Source: Streptosporangiales bacterium
GTDB lineage: Bacteria > Actinomycetota > Actinomycetes > Streptosporangiales > WHST01
Assembly: GCA_009379825.1 (NCBI GenBank)
Contig: WHTA01000046.1
Location: 1-46,258, forward strand
Direction of reading: 5' to 3'
DNA length: 46,258 nt
Under the pieces are notes generated by a model, which was not told where the DNA came from, made no database searches, and saw nothing but the letters and a program-made list of their open reading frames with translations. Below, piece by piece: positions 1 through 8,182 of this stretch. The number at the start of each line of letters is the position of its first letter. The first letter of the stretch is position 1. A program made the translations under genes and the position numbers.

Positions 1-222
1 CAGCGCCTCGAAGAAGTCCGCGGTCTGCTCATCGGCGAGCGCTTCCGCCGAACCCGAGGAGATGTGGTGCCGGTGCATCTCGGAGCTCCACACCACGTGG
101 TCGTGCAGCCAGATCGAGTTGAAGCCCATGGCCTCGGCCGCGTACGCGCTCTTGACCATGTTCGGCACGCTCGTGAGTGGCCCGGAATTGGGGATGCGCA
201 CCCCGAACCTGATGTCTGTCAT
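1..222 (-). CDS. LLM class flavin-dependent oxidoreductase, N-terminal part (cut by window edge)
   Basis: The first 74 codons of a luciferase-like (LLM, probably F420- or FMN-dependent) monooxygenase are visible. The protein begins MTDIRFGVRIPNSGPL and continues with AAEAMGFNSIWLHDHVVW, the first beta-strand and the (beta/alpha)8-barrel segment typical of the family. The rest lies beyond the left edge. The ATG is preceded by an AGGAGGG ribosome site about 10 bases upstream. It is the last visible gene of a minus-strand cluster that also holds three cupin genes, so it may oxidise the same compound. Substrate and cofactor cannot be told from this fragment. Confidence 0.8.
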   Translation of the reverse strand, partial: MTDIRFGVRIPNSGPLTSVPNMVKSAYAAEAMGFNSIWLHDHVVWSSEMHRHHISSGSAEALADEQTADFFEAL

Positions 223-373
223 GGCACCGTGTTCCCTCCTACAGATCCTCCGCCCGATGCACGACTCGTCCGCCCACGACAGTGGAGAAGTCGAGGAAAA
301 GCTCTTGCAGCACGGCCGTGCGGTGGAATGGGTGTGGCTGTCGGTGAACGCGGGCAGCCCGGGACGGCCTCGG

Positions 374-1432
374 TCACCACGGCGGACGCCCCTCCATCGG
401 ATCTGGCCAGACGAAGTCGTTCAGGTCCGGCGCGTCCGAGAGGTCGGGCAACTCCTCGAGTAGATCGAGCGGATCGAGGAGGATGCGCATCATGTTGTAC
501 AGCGAGTCGTAGTTGTGCACGCGGATCAATCGGGCCGACTTCTCCTCGTCGTCGTTGAAGTGCTGGTGCCAGCACCAGTGGTCGACGACCACGAGGTCCC
601 CTGTCGACCAGCTGTACGACTCCCCGTCGACCTCGGTGTGTCCGTTGCCGTTGACGACGTAGAGGTATGCCTCTCCCCCGTGCCGGTGCTTCGCTTGCCA
701 CAGCCCGGGCGCGAGCTCGTGCATCACCGCGGTCAACCCCGACGTCCGGTAGCCGATGGACTCGTCGACCAGAAAGGTGCTGCGCGCGCCGCGCTTGGTG
801 ACCCGCGGCGTCGCGTCCTCCCAGCGTGTGTTCAGCCGGTACGCCTCAGGGCGCCATTGCGCTGACGAGAGCCGGCGCATCCGCTCCAGGTACGGGTCGG
901 TGACGTCGCCCGTGGGCGGCGTCGACGTGGGAGGCGGGCCGAACGCGGACACGTCGTCGCCCGCGTCCTCGAGCACGGCCACGCCGAAGTACTCGTACAT
1001 CGGCGCGACGCTCCAGGTGAGGAAGCGAGCTTCCCGTCCCTCCTGGTCGTCGTTGCCCTGCCGGTGCCAGGCCCACGACGGGAGGTACACGGTGTCCCAC
1101 GGCCGCCAGTGGATACGTCGTCCGTTGATCTCGGTCCATCCCTGGCCCGCGACCACGAACATGATGGCGTCCCAGGAATGCCGGTGGGTCGTCGTACGAC
1201 CGCCCGCGGGGATCTCGTGCAAGGCGGCGTCGAGCACCTTCGCCGGCCGGCGGCTCTCGGCCCCGATGTACACCCCGCGCCGGCTGCCCCGCGAGGACAT
1301 GTCCTCCATCACCACATCGGACGCGCGAACCACGGTCGTGCGGTGCCGGCGCGCCTCGTCGAGTATCGCCTTCCGCCGACGCAGCTGAACCTCGTAGTGC
1401 GTTGCGTCGGTCCGCGTCACCGCCCTTGCCAT
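374..1432 (-). CDS. two-domain cupin protein (gentisate dioxygenase-like bicupin)
   Basis: This 352-residue protein has two cupin domains. The N-terminal one (about 65-125) has H83, H85 and H123, with Asp88 where the usual Glu stands. The C-terminal one (about 232-295) has the full set H249, H251, E254 and H289 in the pattern KHRHGGEAYLYVV...WCWHQHFND. Bicupins of this layout include gentisate- and hydroxynaphthoate-type ring-cleaving dioxygenases, which bind Fe(II) through these residues. Oxygenase activity is inferred, not shown. It lies 34 bases downstream of a second cupin gene on the same strand and resembles the cupin at 5333-5851, including the shared WHQHFN ending. Start: ATG (MARAVTRTDATHYEV). 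Confidence 0.8.
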   Translation of the reverse strand: MARAVTRTDATHYEVQLRRRKAILDEARRHRTTVVRASDVVMEDMSSRGSRRGVYIGAESRRPAKVLDAALHEIPAGGRTTTHRHSWDAIMFVVAGQGWTEINGRRIHWRPWDTVYLPSWAWHRQGNDDQEGREARFLTWSVAPMYEYFGVAVLEDAGDDVSAFGPPPTSTPPTGDVTDPYLERMRRLSSAQWRPEAYRLNTRWEDATPRVTKRGARSTFLVDESIGYRTSGLTAVMHELAPGLWQAKHRHGGEAYLYVVNGNGHTEVDGESYSWSTGDLVVVDHWCWHQHFNDDEEKSARLIRVHNYDSLYNMMRILLDPLDLLEELPDLSDAPDLNDFVWPDPMEGRPPW

Positions 1433-1466
1433 GGCGACCCCTCACCTTCCGGGTGGGCGGACGTCG

Positions 1467-2087
1467 TCAGTCCGAGTGGGTGATGAATCCTTCTGGCCCG
1501 AAGTGCACGCCGTCCTCAGGCGTGATGTGGTAATGCGAGTAGGGGGAGAACTTGCCTGAGGAGATCTCGCGCTCGACCTCTTCCTGCGGCACGTGGATGC
1601 CTGCCTCGACCTTGCGGTCCAGACCCAGCCAGTCCAACATCCGCTTGTTCGTGATGCCCATGTAGAGGACGGGGCCGGCACCGGAGTTGACGTGCGTGTG
1701 CCACTGCATGGAAGGGACGTAGAGGAAGTCACCGCGTTCCCACGGATAGCTGACGCCTTGCACGTCGCTGTGACCTGAACCCTCGATGATGTAGATGGCC
1801 GCCTCGTTGTGGTGCTTGTGCAGGCGGGTCTGCTGTCCTGGCTCGAGTCGTCCGATGTGCAGCTGGATCGTCCGCAACGGCAGATCCACGTCTCTGCCCG
1901 GGTGCTTGCGGTCCGCGTCGTCGTAGAGGTCCTTGTGCGGCTGGCGATGGATCAGCGGCGTCGCCTCGATGGGCCGGACTTCTTCCTCGTGATAGTGCAG
2001 CTTGCCCGTACGCCGCGGACTAGCCGGATCCCCATGCTGGTGCGAGTGGTCGTGGTCACTGCGCTGCTCGGGTCGCACGTCGCTCAC
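1467..2087 (-). CDS. single-domain cupin protein
   Basis: A cupin of about 206 residues. Metal ligands are visible as H90, H92, E95 and H130 (LHKHHNEAAIYIIEGSGH ... PSMQWHTHVN). The first 30 residues are His/Asp-rich (DHDHSHQHGD) and may also bind metal. I chose the GTG at 2087 because residues upstream of it look like untranslated sequence; the frame stays open to 2213, so a longer form is possible. No strong ribosome site marks either start. The protein is a paralogue of the other two cupins in the cluster and is probably cotranscribed with the bicupin gene 34 bases downstream. Substrate unknown; enzyme or sensor roles are both possible. Confidence 0.75.
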   Translation of the reverse strand: MSDVRPEQRSDHDHSHQHGDPASPRRTGKLHYHEEEVRPIEATPLIHRQPHKDLYDDADRKHPGRDVDLPLRTIQLHIGRLEPGQQTRLHKHHNEAAIYIIEGSGHSDVQGVSYPWERGDFLYVPSMQWHTHVNSGAGPVLYMGITNKRMLDWLGLDRKVEAGIHVPQEEVEREISSGKFSPYSHYHITPEDGVHFGPEGFITHSD

Positions 2088-2239
2088 TACCCCTCGGCCT
2101 CTCTGGTCGGTCTCTCCTGCTCGCCGAGCATGCTGGTGCCGGTTGGCTGTAACCATGGCCAGCCGCGAGAGCGCGAGGCCGGCACGGCAGGCCATCGAGA
2201 ACAGTCTGCGCAAGCCCCGATGGAACGGTCAAGTATTTT

Positions 2240-2247
2240 GGCTACAA
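2240..2247 (-). promoter_or_regulatory. candidate operator half-site TTGTAGCC upstream of the cupin gene
   Basis: The AT-rich leader of the 1467-2087 cupin gene carries TTGTAGCC followed by AAAA on the minus strand. A similar octamer occurs upstream of the GntR gene (ATGTATCC) and of the third cupin (TTGTATAC). GntR/FCD regulators often bind sites built on GTATAC-like cores, so the local regulator is the natural candidate. This is inference from three short matches. Confidence 0.35.
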
Positions 2248-2301
2248 TTTACGGAATCTTATAGGCGCACTGACCGCTATGGTGCTAACCAGGTCGCGGC
2301 G

Positions 2302-3075
2302 TCAGCCGGCTTCCCCGCTCGTCTCTTCGGGCGAGTTCATCTTGTCCCCGGCGGACGCCTCTGCGTCACCCACCGGTGCCTCGTCCTCGTCCAGGGCGAT
2401 GGCCTCCATGCCCTTGCGGACGCCTTCCAAGTGCGAGTAGATCCACGCCTCCGCCTTGGTGAGGTCACCGCTCGCGACGTAGTCGAGCAGGTCGGAGTGC
2501 ACGTGCTTGTGGTCGCTCAGCAAGCGGAAGCTGAGCAGATACCTTCCGATGCTGCTGCGCAGTTCCTCGATCAACTCCACCAGCCGCGGGTTGTGCTCGG
2601 CGTCGTACAGTTCCCGATAGAAGCGAATCCTCGCATCGAGGAACTCCCTGCCCTCGGGTTCCTCGTCGAGCTGCTCCGCGAGCTCGCGGAGCAGCACGAG
2701 CCGCTCAGGGGTGATCCGCGGCATGGCCAGGCGCACTGCGTAGGTCTCGAGCAGGGTCCGCAACCGGAAGATCTCGTCGATCTGCGCCGCGGTCAACGTG
2801 CGCACCTTTGCCCCTTTGTGTGGATGGAAGGTGACGAGACCCTCCGCCTCGAGCTGCAGCAACGCGGTGCGGACCGGAATGCGCGACACGCCTATGGCAG
2901 TGGCGAGGGACTCCTGCCCGAGCCACTCACCGGGCGCGAAGGCACCGCCGAGGATCGACTCCTTCAGGACGGAGTACACCATCTCGCCGATGGTCCGGTA
3001 ACCGCCAGCAAGCTGGTTCACCACGTCGGAGAACCTCGCATCGGTGCTGAGATTACGCCGCTTCTTGCGGGGCAT
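2302..3075 (-). CDS. GntR family regulator with FCD ligand-binding domain
   Basis: This 257-residue regulator has a winged helix-turn-helix (about 28-92; ESLATAIGVSRIPVRTALLQLE is the recognition region) and an all-alpha FCD domain (about 100-230) of the FadR/VanR type. FCD domains usually bind small carboxylic acids, often through a metal held by conserved Asp/His residues. The ATG at 3075 was chosen over longer readings because AAGGG sits 9 bases upstream and the alignable protein begins there (MPRKKRRNLSTD). It lies among the cupin, MFS and AAA genes and is probably their local repressor; similar motifs upstream of three units support this. The effector is probably the compound imported or oxidised by the cluster. 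Confidence 0.9.
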   Translation of the reverse strand: MPRKKRRNLSTDARFSDVVNQLAGGYRTIGEMVYSVLKESILGGAFAPGEWLGQESLATAIGVSRIPVRTALLQLEAEGLVTFHPHKGAKVRTLTAAQIDEIFRLRTLLETYAVRLAMPRITPERLVLLRELAEQLDEEPEGREFLDARIRFYRELYDAEHNPRLVELIEELRSSIGRYLLSFRLLSDHKHVHSDLLDYVASGDLTKAEAWIYSHLEGVRKGMEAIALDEDEAPVGDAEASAGDKMNSPEETSGEAG

Positions 3076-3104
3076 CAGTGCATACCCTTCCCAAAATGTG
3101 CTTT

Positions 3105-3119
3105 GGATACATATTATCC
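3105..3119. promoter_or_regulatory. inverted repeat GGATA-N5-TATCC upstream of the GntR gene
   Basis: A perfect 5-5-5 inverted repeat (GGATACATATTATCC) lies 30 bases upstream of the GntR start codon, in a locally AT-rich stretch. Its position suits an autoregulatory operator. Read on the minus strand it contains ATGTATCC, the octamer that resembles motifs ahead of two cupin genes. Function inferred from symmetry and position only. Confidence 0.45.
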
Positions 3120-3142
3120 TATGTGATCCGCGCTCATACACC

Positions 3143-4366
3143 TTATGGCGGTGCTGAGCGAGACGGCGTACCGACGCGGTTGGCGAGTGCTGCCGTGGCC
3201 AGGATGCCCGACGCCGCACCGATCGCCAGTCCGACACTGTGGAGAGACATGAGCGTCGCCAGCAGCACGGGCCCCACCAGCGCGCCGAGGTCCACACAGA
3301 AGCGATAGGCGCCCAACGCCATCGCTCGCCGCGGCCCCTCTACCAGGTCAGAGAGCAGCGCGGTCTGCGAGCTCGCGAAGAAGTCGCCGCATCCCAGAAG
3401 CACGGCGGCGAGCATGAACATGACGAAGTCAGTCGCCACGAGCACGAAGACGACGCCACTGACGGCCATCAGCGCGAGTCCCGCCACCACGATGCGGCGC
3501 CGGCCGATCCTGTCGCCGAGCGCGGCGCCAGGGATGGTGACGAGCACCCCGGTCAGCGACATGACCGTGATGCCGATCGCGATCTCGATCGCGTTCAGCC
3601 CGAGATGGCTCGCCGCGAACAACGGCAGTACCGTGTTGCGGAAGCCGTGCCTGTTGACCATGTTGGCGATGACGCCGAAGTAGATGACGCCGAACGCGAC
3701 GATCGGCGCACCGCGGCGCGGTTGCGGTTCGTTCTGCGCCGCAGCGGTCGTACCGCGCGCGGCACGCTGTGCTCGGCTGGCGGGCACTCTGCGTAGCGCC
3801 GGGATCAGCACCGACCCGCTCAGCACCGCTGCACCCGCAGCGAGCGCGAACGCAGAACGCCACCCGGCGAACGAGCCGACGAGACCGCCGATCAACGGAT
3901 AGATCGCGACGCCGAGGTTGTTCGCCACCTGATACAGGCTCATCACCCGGCCGCGGATGTCCGGCGGCGCCACATCACTCAGCGCGGACAGGACCACCGT
4001 CGCCACCAACCCGGCTCCGATGCCGGCGACGATGCGGGCGACGATGAGGAGACCGAAGCGCGGCGCAACCGCCGCGCCCGCCGACGACAGCACGATCAGG
4101 ACGACACCGACGGCGGCGACGGGGTGCGGACCTATCCTCGTCGTCAGCGCGCCCGAGGGAAGGTCGACGATGAGGCGGGCAAGGCCGTAGGTCGAGACGA
4201 ACGCGCCGATGGCGGCCAGCGAGACCCCCATGTCGTCGCGGATATCGGGCAGGAGCGGCGTCAAGAGGTTGTTCGAAGCGACGGCTAGGAATAATCCGAC
4301 GAAGAGGAGGTACGCCTGTCGAGGGATCCTCGTTCGCCCGCCAGCGGAGGCGGCCTCAGCGCCCAC
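3143..4366 (-). CDS. MFS transporter
   Basis: A 407-residue major facilitator superfamily protein with about 12 predicted membrane segments. It has the MFS motif A region after TM2 (DLPSGALTTRIGPHPV), a second copy-like loop after TM8 (GDRIGRRRIV), and a central basic loop (about 190-215) between the two halves. Direction and substrate cannot be read from sequence. The GTG start lies 21 bases after the stop of the AAA ATPase gene, so the two are probably cotranscribed; the GntR gene follows 67 bases downstream. Context suggests uptake or export of the substrate handled by the cupin and LLM enzymes. Confidence 0.85.
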   Translation of the reverse strand: MGAEAASAGGRTRIPRQAYLLFVGLFLAVASNNLLTPLLPDIRDDMGVSLAAIGAFVSTYGLARLIVDLPSGALTTRIGPHPVAAVGVVLIVLSSAGAAVAPRFGLLIVARIVAGIGAGLVATVVLSALSDVAPPDIRGRVMSLYQVANNLGVAIYPLIGGLVGSFAGWRSAFALAAGAAVLSGSVLIPALRRVPASRAQRAARGTTAAAQNEPQPRRGAPIVAFGVIYFGVIANMVNRHGFRNTVLPLFAASHLGLNAIEIAIGITVMSLTGVLVTIPGAALGDRIGRRRIVVAGLALMAVSGVVFVLVATDFVMFMLAAVLLGCGDFFASSQTALLSDLVEGPRRAMALGAYRFCVDLGALVGPVLLATLMSLHSVGLAIGAASGILATAALANRVGTPSRSAPP

Positions 4367-4387
4367 GAACCGCGCGCGGGCTCGGGA

Positions 4388-5287
4388 TCATTCGACGACC
4401 TCCCACAGGTGGTCGACGTCGATCCGGTCCGGCGCCAGGGCGAGCTCAGGACCGTTGCTCACGATCGCGCGCAGCACGAGCTTGCGCACCTGCCGGGCAT
4501 CCAGAGAGTGTGACGCGCAGCGCTCCGCCACAGCGGCGAGCCGCCCGGCCTGGCCATCCACGCGGACGCCGATCTCGGCGAGCGTGTCCACCAGCATGGC
4601 TTCGATGGCTGCCGGCTGCGGAAGCTCGAACTGCTCCCTGAGGTCGACGCGGGACAGGAACGCCTGATCGATCTCGCGCTCCTCGTTGGTCGTCGCGATG
4701 AGCAGCACGTTGTCGTGTTCGGCCGCGACGTGGTCGACTCCGGTGAGCACCGCGTTCGTCGCACGGTGCACGTCCACCGGATTCGTCTCGAAGGACGCCC
4801 TGGAGCGGTTCACCGCAAGGGCCTCCACCTCGTCGAGCAGGACGATCAGCGGCAGTCCGCGCGCAGCCAGGTCGGGCAAGGTCTCGGCGAACAGCCTGGC
4901 CACCGTGCGCTGACTCTCACCGAGGAACTCGCTGGGAAAGGCGTGCGGATCGACCACACCGAACAGCGCGTTCTCGGCGAGACCATGGTCGACCAGCGTC
5001 CGCGCGATCCGGTTGGCGAGCCCGTGCGCGAGCGTCGTCTTGCCCGTGCCCGGTGGGCCGGCGAGCAGGGCCAGCCCGTGCACGGGGAATCGTACCCACG
5101 AGACGGAAGACCGCCGGGTGAGGCAGAACAGGCCGAAGCTCAGCAGTCGAGCCTTCATCTCGTCGTCGACGACGATGCCGTCCCACCGTTCGTCCCAGCC
5201 GTCGTCGGGCAACAGCGCCCGCACGCTGAGGCCCGGCTGCTCGATCCCCTCGAACTGGGCTGGACTCGTACCCACAGCGTCGCCCAC
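4388..5287 (-). CDS. AAA+ ATPase related to Pch2/TRIP13
   Basis: A 299-residue AAA+ ATPase. Walker A is GPPGTGKT (77-84), Walker B is PLIVLLDEVEAL (about 146-157) and sensor 1 is ATTN (198-201). Several segments look specifically like Pch2/TRIP13: the pore-loop region FPSEFLGESQ followed by RLF (117-133), the IDQAFLSRVDLREQF block (206-220) and SLDARQVRKL, equivalent to the TRIP13 GLSGR-x-LRKL sensor 2. TRIP13 proteins unfold HORMA-domain partners, and bacterial versions serve CBASS defence. No HORMA or CD-NTase gene is visible here. The gene lies 45 bases after a cupin gene and 21 bases before an MFS gene. GTG start, weak GGGAG about 12 bases upstream. The target protein is unknown. Confidence 0.85.
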   Translation of the reverse strand: MGDAVGTSPAQFEGIEQPGLSVRALLPDDGWDERWDGIVVDDEMKARLLSFGLFCLTRRSSVSWVRFPVHGLALLAGPPGTGKTTLAHGLANRIARTLVDHGLAENALFGVVDPHAFPSEFLGESQRTVARLFAETLPDLAARGLPLIVLLDEVEALAVNRSRASFETNPVDVHRATNAVLTGVDHVAAEHDNVLLIATTNEEREIDQAFLSRVDLREQFELPQPAAIEAMLVDTLAEIGVRVDGQAGRLAAVAERCASHSLDARQVRKLVLRAIVSNGPELALAPDRIDVDHLWEVVE

Positions 5288-5332
5288 CTAGCTCAACTCC
5301 CATGCCTGTACCTGCGGCCGCGAGCGAGCCGG

Positions 5333-5851
5333 CTACGTGGTGGTTCCCTCTTCTGGGAAGCGCTCGATCTGGTGCAGGCCCAGTGCCTTGATGGCGAACG
5401 TGTCCTGCACCGCGAGGTACCGACACGGTTCGGTCTCGCTGTCGTTGAAGTGCTGATGCCACATCCACACCGGGAAGCTGAACAGGTCTCCTTCTGCCCA
5501 GTCGATGCGCTCCTCGTTGTGCCCGTCCCAGCTGATGGTCGTGTGCCCGCAACCCATCACGATGTAGATGACCGCTTCGGTGGTGTGCCGGTGGTTCACC
5601 GACTTCCCGAGCGGCGGCAGCTCGCTCACGTGCGGCTGCAACCGGATGTCGTGCCCGAGCCGGTAGAACCTGGCCTTGGTATTGCGGTACTCACGCGGCG
5701 TCAGCTCAGTCGTCTTCAAGTCCTTGACGATGATGGCCTCGGTGGGAGGATTCTTCTTGTTCCACTCCTCCCGCTGCTTCATCTCGCTGTTGGCCGTCTC
5801 GCTGAGCGCCTGGTCCTTGGTGATCAAGTGCTGCTGGGTGCGTACGCTCAT
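5333..5851 (-). CDS. single-domain cupin protein
   Basis: A 172-residue cupin with the complete metal set H87, H89, E92 and H132 (NHRHTTEAVIYIVMGCGH ... PVWMWHQHFND). The N-terminal 60 residues are charged and helical rather than part of the barrel. I chose the ATG at 5851 because GGGG lies 5 bases upstream; an in-frame GTG at 5866 is the alternative. It is the first gene of the unit cupin-AAA-MFS and has a good sigma-70-like promoter about 60 bases upstream. It shares most similarity with the second domain of the bicupin at 374-1432. The reaction is unknown; a mononuclear iron dioxygenase or isomerase would fit. Confidence 0.8.
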   Translation of the reverse strand: MSVRTQQHLITKDQALSETANSEMKQREEWNKKNPPTEAIIVKDLKTTELTPREYRNTKARFYRLGHDIRLQPHVSELPPLGKSVNHRHTTEAVIYIVMGCGHTTISWDGHNEERIDWAEGDLFSFPVWMWHQHFNDSETEPCRYLAVQDTFAIKALGLHQIERFPEEGTTT

Positions 5852-5910
5852 CCCATCCCCTTCCACCGAACCTCACACGTCTCCAACGCAGCGCAGTTGG
5901 CCGCGGTAAT

Positions 5911-5938
5911 AGAATACCGTATACAAATTCCCCGTCAA
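5911..5938 (-). promoter_or_regulatory. sigma-70-like promoter with embedded GTATAC operator
   Basis: On the minus strand TTGACG (5938-5933) and TATTCT (5916-5911) are separated by 16 bases, a good housekeeping-type promoter for the cupin-AAA-MFS unit. The spacer holds TTTGTATAC (5927-5919), a palindromic core like those bound by many GntR/FCD proteins. A repressor bound there would cover the -35/-10 spacer. Confidence 0.55.
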
Positions 5939-6295
5939 ACTTACCTGGCAGGTACACGTACCGGTGGCTCAGCCCGATGAACATGTCCGTGCAGGGAGCG
6001 AACCGCTCTACGGGAAACGCCCACATGGCCAATGAATCCGTCCACTGCTGTGAGCCCGATGTAGCGAGCCTTGGAGGAGCCGTGCTGGAGAGCGGCTCGT
6101 CACCCACCAGTCATGGCGCCGGCATTCCTCCCCAACCCGGCCACCGAACCGGTTAGCACAGCTCAGGCAGGGAGGCGGGCGGTCCGGCGAGGTCCTGGTG
6201 AGAGGCCGTTGAATATGTCGGAACGAGCCGACTTGGGATCGTCGAGAGAGTCTTTTCCAGTTCGCCGTCCTCCCCTACTGCTCCAACCAGTCAGT
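5939..6295. other. intergenic stretch without a recognisable gene
   Basis: About 357 bases between the cupin promoter and the first pseudogene. No frame gives a convincing protein, and I see no clear RNA gene or repeat. It marks the edge between the intact cupin cluster and the decayed region. Confidence 0.6.
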
Positions 6296-7353
6296 CAGTG
6301 CAGGTAACGCCGCGTTCAGCGCCGCGCATGCTGCACGGGCGCACGGTCTGCGCGTCGCCGTCATGGAGAAGGCGCCCGCGGACGAGCTCGGCGGCAACTC
6401 CTACTACACCCGCGGGCGCGTTCCGCACGGCTTATGACAGCGTGGACGACCTCCGCCTGTGCTCGACGACGAGTCGCTCAAGCTCCTCGGCAAGTCGGTC
6501 ATCCCGCCGTACACCAAGCAGGCCTACTACGACGGCATGAAACGGGTGACCGAGAGACGATGCGACCCGGTGATGACCCGGCTGCTCGTCGAGAACGGCG
6601 CCGACGTTATCCGCTGGCTGCACGGCGTCGGGCTGCGGTTCCGCCTGCTGCACGAGCGACAGGCGTACGTCTCCGACGGTGCGTACCACTTCTTCTGTGG
6701 TGTCCCGTCGGGACGGTCGACGGTGGCCAGGGCGTGGTCGAGCGGCACCTCGCGGTAGCACAGCGTTCCGGGATCGAGGTGCGCTGCGCGTCGCCGGTCA
6801 CGGCCTCACCTGGACGAAGGTTGGGCGCGAGCATACGTACGCAGTACCCTGCACGACACCGGCGAGGTACTGCAACGGCCATCGCGGCCGGCGCGGACAC
6901 ATTCGGCGACTGGGGTTCGTGCCACAGTGTCCAGTGGGACGTGGGTGCGCCGCGCGAGCGCGGCAGCCGCGCACACGAACCAGTTCACCCGGCAGAGCTA
7001 CCCGCTCGGCATCGTCGTCAACGTCCTGGGTGAGCGCTTCCTCAACGAGGGTGCCAACTACCGCAACCTCACGTACGCTAAGTACGGCCGGGAGATTCTG
7101 CGCCAACCCGGCGGTATGGCAAGCAGATCTTCGACGCGAAGACGCCCTCCAGACTGCGCACCAACGAGTACGGCACCACACCGATCACGGGTGAACACGC
7201 CTACTCGCTGGCCGAGCCGGCAGGGCGAGTCGGTGTCGATCCCGACGGCTTGCAGGCGACCGTCGACGAGGTCAACGCCGCGATCGCGGACGTGCCGTTC
7301 GATCCGCCGTGAAGGACGGCAAACGTCACCAGCGGTCGACGCCGGTCCGGTAG
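6296..7353 (+). pseudogene. decayed FAD-dependent tricarballylate dehydrogenase-like gene (tcuA-like)
   Basis: Joining pieces from several frames gives a flavoprotein of the fumarate reductase/TcuA type. The pieces include AGNAAFSAAHAARAHGLRV (end of the Rossmann start), ELGGNSYYTRGAFRTAYD, QAYYDGMKRVTERRCDPV, GADVIRWLHGVGLRF, SYPLGIVVNVLGERFLNEGA and ATVDEVNAAIADVPFDP with VKDG. The true start and the GxGxxG segment are missing, at least four frame changes are needed, and internal blocks are shortened. TcuA enzymes oxidise tricarballylate to cis-aconitate. The 3' end abuts an IS256 transposase remnant, which suggests insertion followed by deletion. No functional product is expected. Confidence 0.75.
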
Positions 7354-7639
7354 GTCAGGCGTAGAGCAGGTAGGGCGAGCAGCCGACTGATCGGCACCTT
7401 CCGCCCGCCGAGTGTCACCGCCCCGGTCCCCGGCCCGTGCCGACGTGCGACCCGGTTCGGGTCGTGCTTGCCTTCGGTCCACACGCCGCGGTGATCTCAG
7501 CGTCGAACATCGCGTGCATCACCAAGAGCCCGCCGGCCACGCTCATCGCCAACCAGCCCTCCCGGGCGGCACCGCCGGTGTCGGTCAACGCGAGCCGAAC
7601 CTCCTCCGGCACCTCCGGCAGCCCACAGAAGGACCCCAC
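7354..7639 (-). pseudogene. IS256-family (Mutator) transposase remnant
   Basis: The minus strand encodes the N-terminal part of an IS256/Mutator-type transposase: VRLALTDTGGAAREGWLAMS, VAGGLLVMHAMFDAEITAAC and GPK. After a one-base shift near 7470 it continues as GKHDPNRVARRHGPGTGAVT and LGGRKVPISRLL. This is the conserved start of such transposases, up to the HG-T-G-V-L-G-R-V block. The DDE catalytic core is absent, and no terminal inverted repeats or target duplication could be identified. It is wedged between the tcuA-like relic and the BrkB relic and probably marks how both were truncated. Confidence 0.7.
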
Positions 7640-7647
7640 TCTCTCGC

Positions 7648-8182
7648 CTACAGCGAGCGTGATGTCCGTTCCGTTGTCAAGGCCCGGCTGGTGGCGTTCG
7701 GTCTCTACCTCGCCGCGCTGCTCGCCGGCACCTCACCTTGCCGCTGCTGGTCACCGCACCCGGCTGGATCAGCGCCGCGGCGCCGGCCGCAGCGGCCCGG
7801 CCGGTCCTCACCCCGCTCGTGGCCTACGGCTACTGGCCGACCGTGGTCGTGTTGTGTACAGGGCTGCTCGTCGCGCTGTACCACCGCGCCGTCCCGACCC
7901 GCGGCCGGTGGCACCGCGACCTGCCTGGCGCCATCGCCGCCATGCTGGCCTGGCTGGCCGGTAGCTACCTGCTGCGGACCTTCCTCACCTTCGCCGTCAC
8001 CCACTCCCCCGATCTACGGCGTCCTGTCCGCACCCGCCGCGACCCTGCTGTTCCTCTACCTGACCGCCCTGGCCGTGCTCCTCGGCGCCGAACTCAACGC
8101 CCAACTCGACCGACGCCACCCCAACCCCGCCACCGCCCTCGCCAAAGCCGCCCAGATCCACCGAGGACGCGCCCAGCCATGA
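7648..8182 (+). pseudogene. YihY/BrkB-family membrane protein, 3' remnant with frameshifts
   Basis: Three frames join into the C-terminal half of a YihY/BrkB (formerly called RNase BN) inner-membrane protein: RSVVKARLVAFGLYLAALLAG, then (after a shift near 7730) a block with ARPVLTPLVAYGYWPTVVVL, RWHRDLPGAIAAMLAWLAG and SYLLRTFLTFAVTHSP, then (after a shift near 8008) PIYGVLSAPAATLLFLYLTA and VLLGAELNAQLDRRHP. The last block is the family hallmark. The 5' half is missing at the IS256 remnant. The original function of the family is not established. Confidence 0.7.

Noticed and set aside
2088-2213. Extra 42 N-terminal codons for the second cupin
   Set aside because: The segment is Arg-rich and unlike cupin N-termini, so it was left out, although the frame is open and a start there is not excluded.
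4388-5287. A CBASS or HORMA-based defence system around the TRIP13-like gene
   Set aside because: Every neighbouring gene could be assigned to another family. No CD-NTase, HORMA protein or effector nuclease is present within the window.
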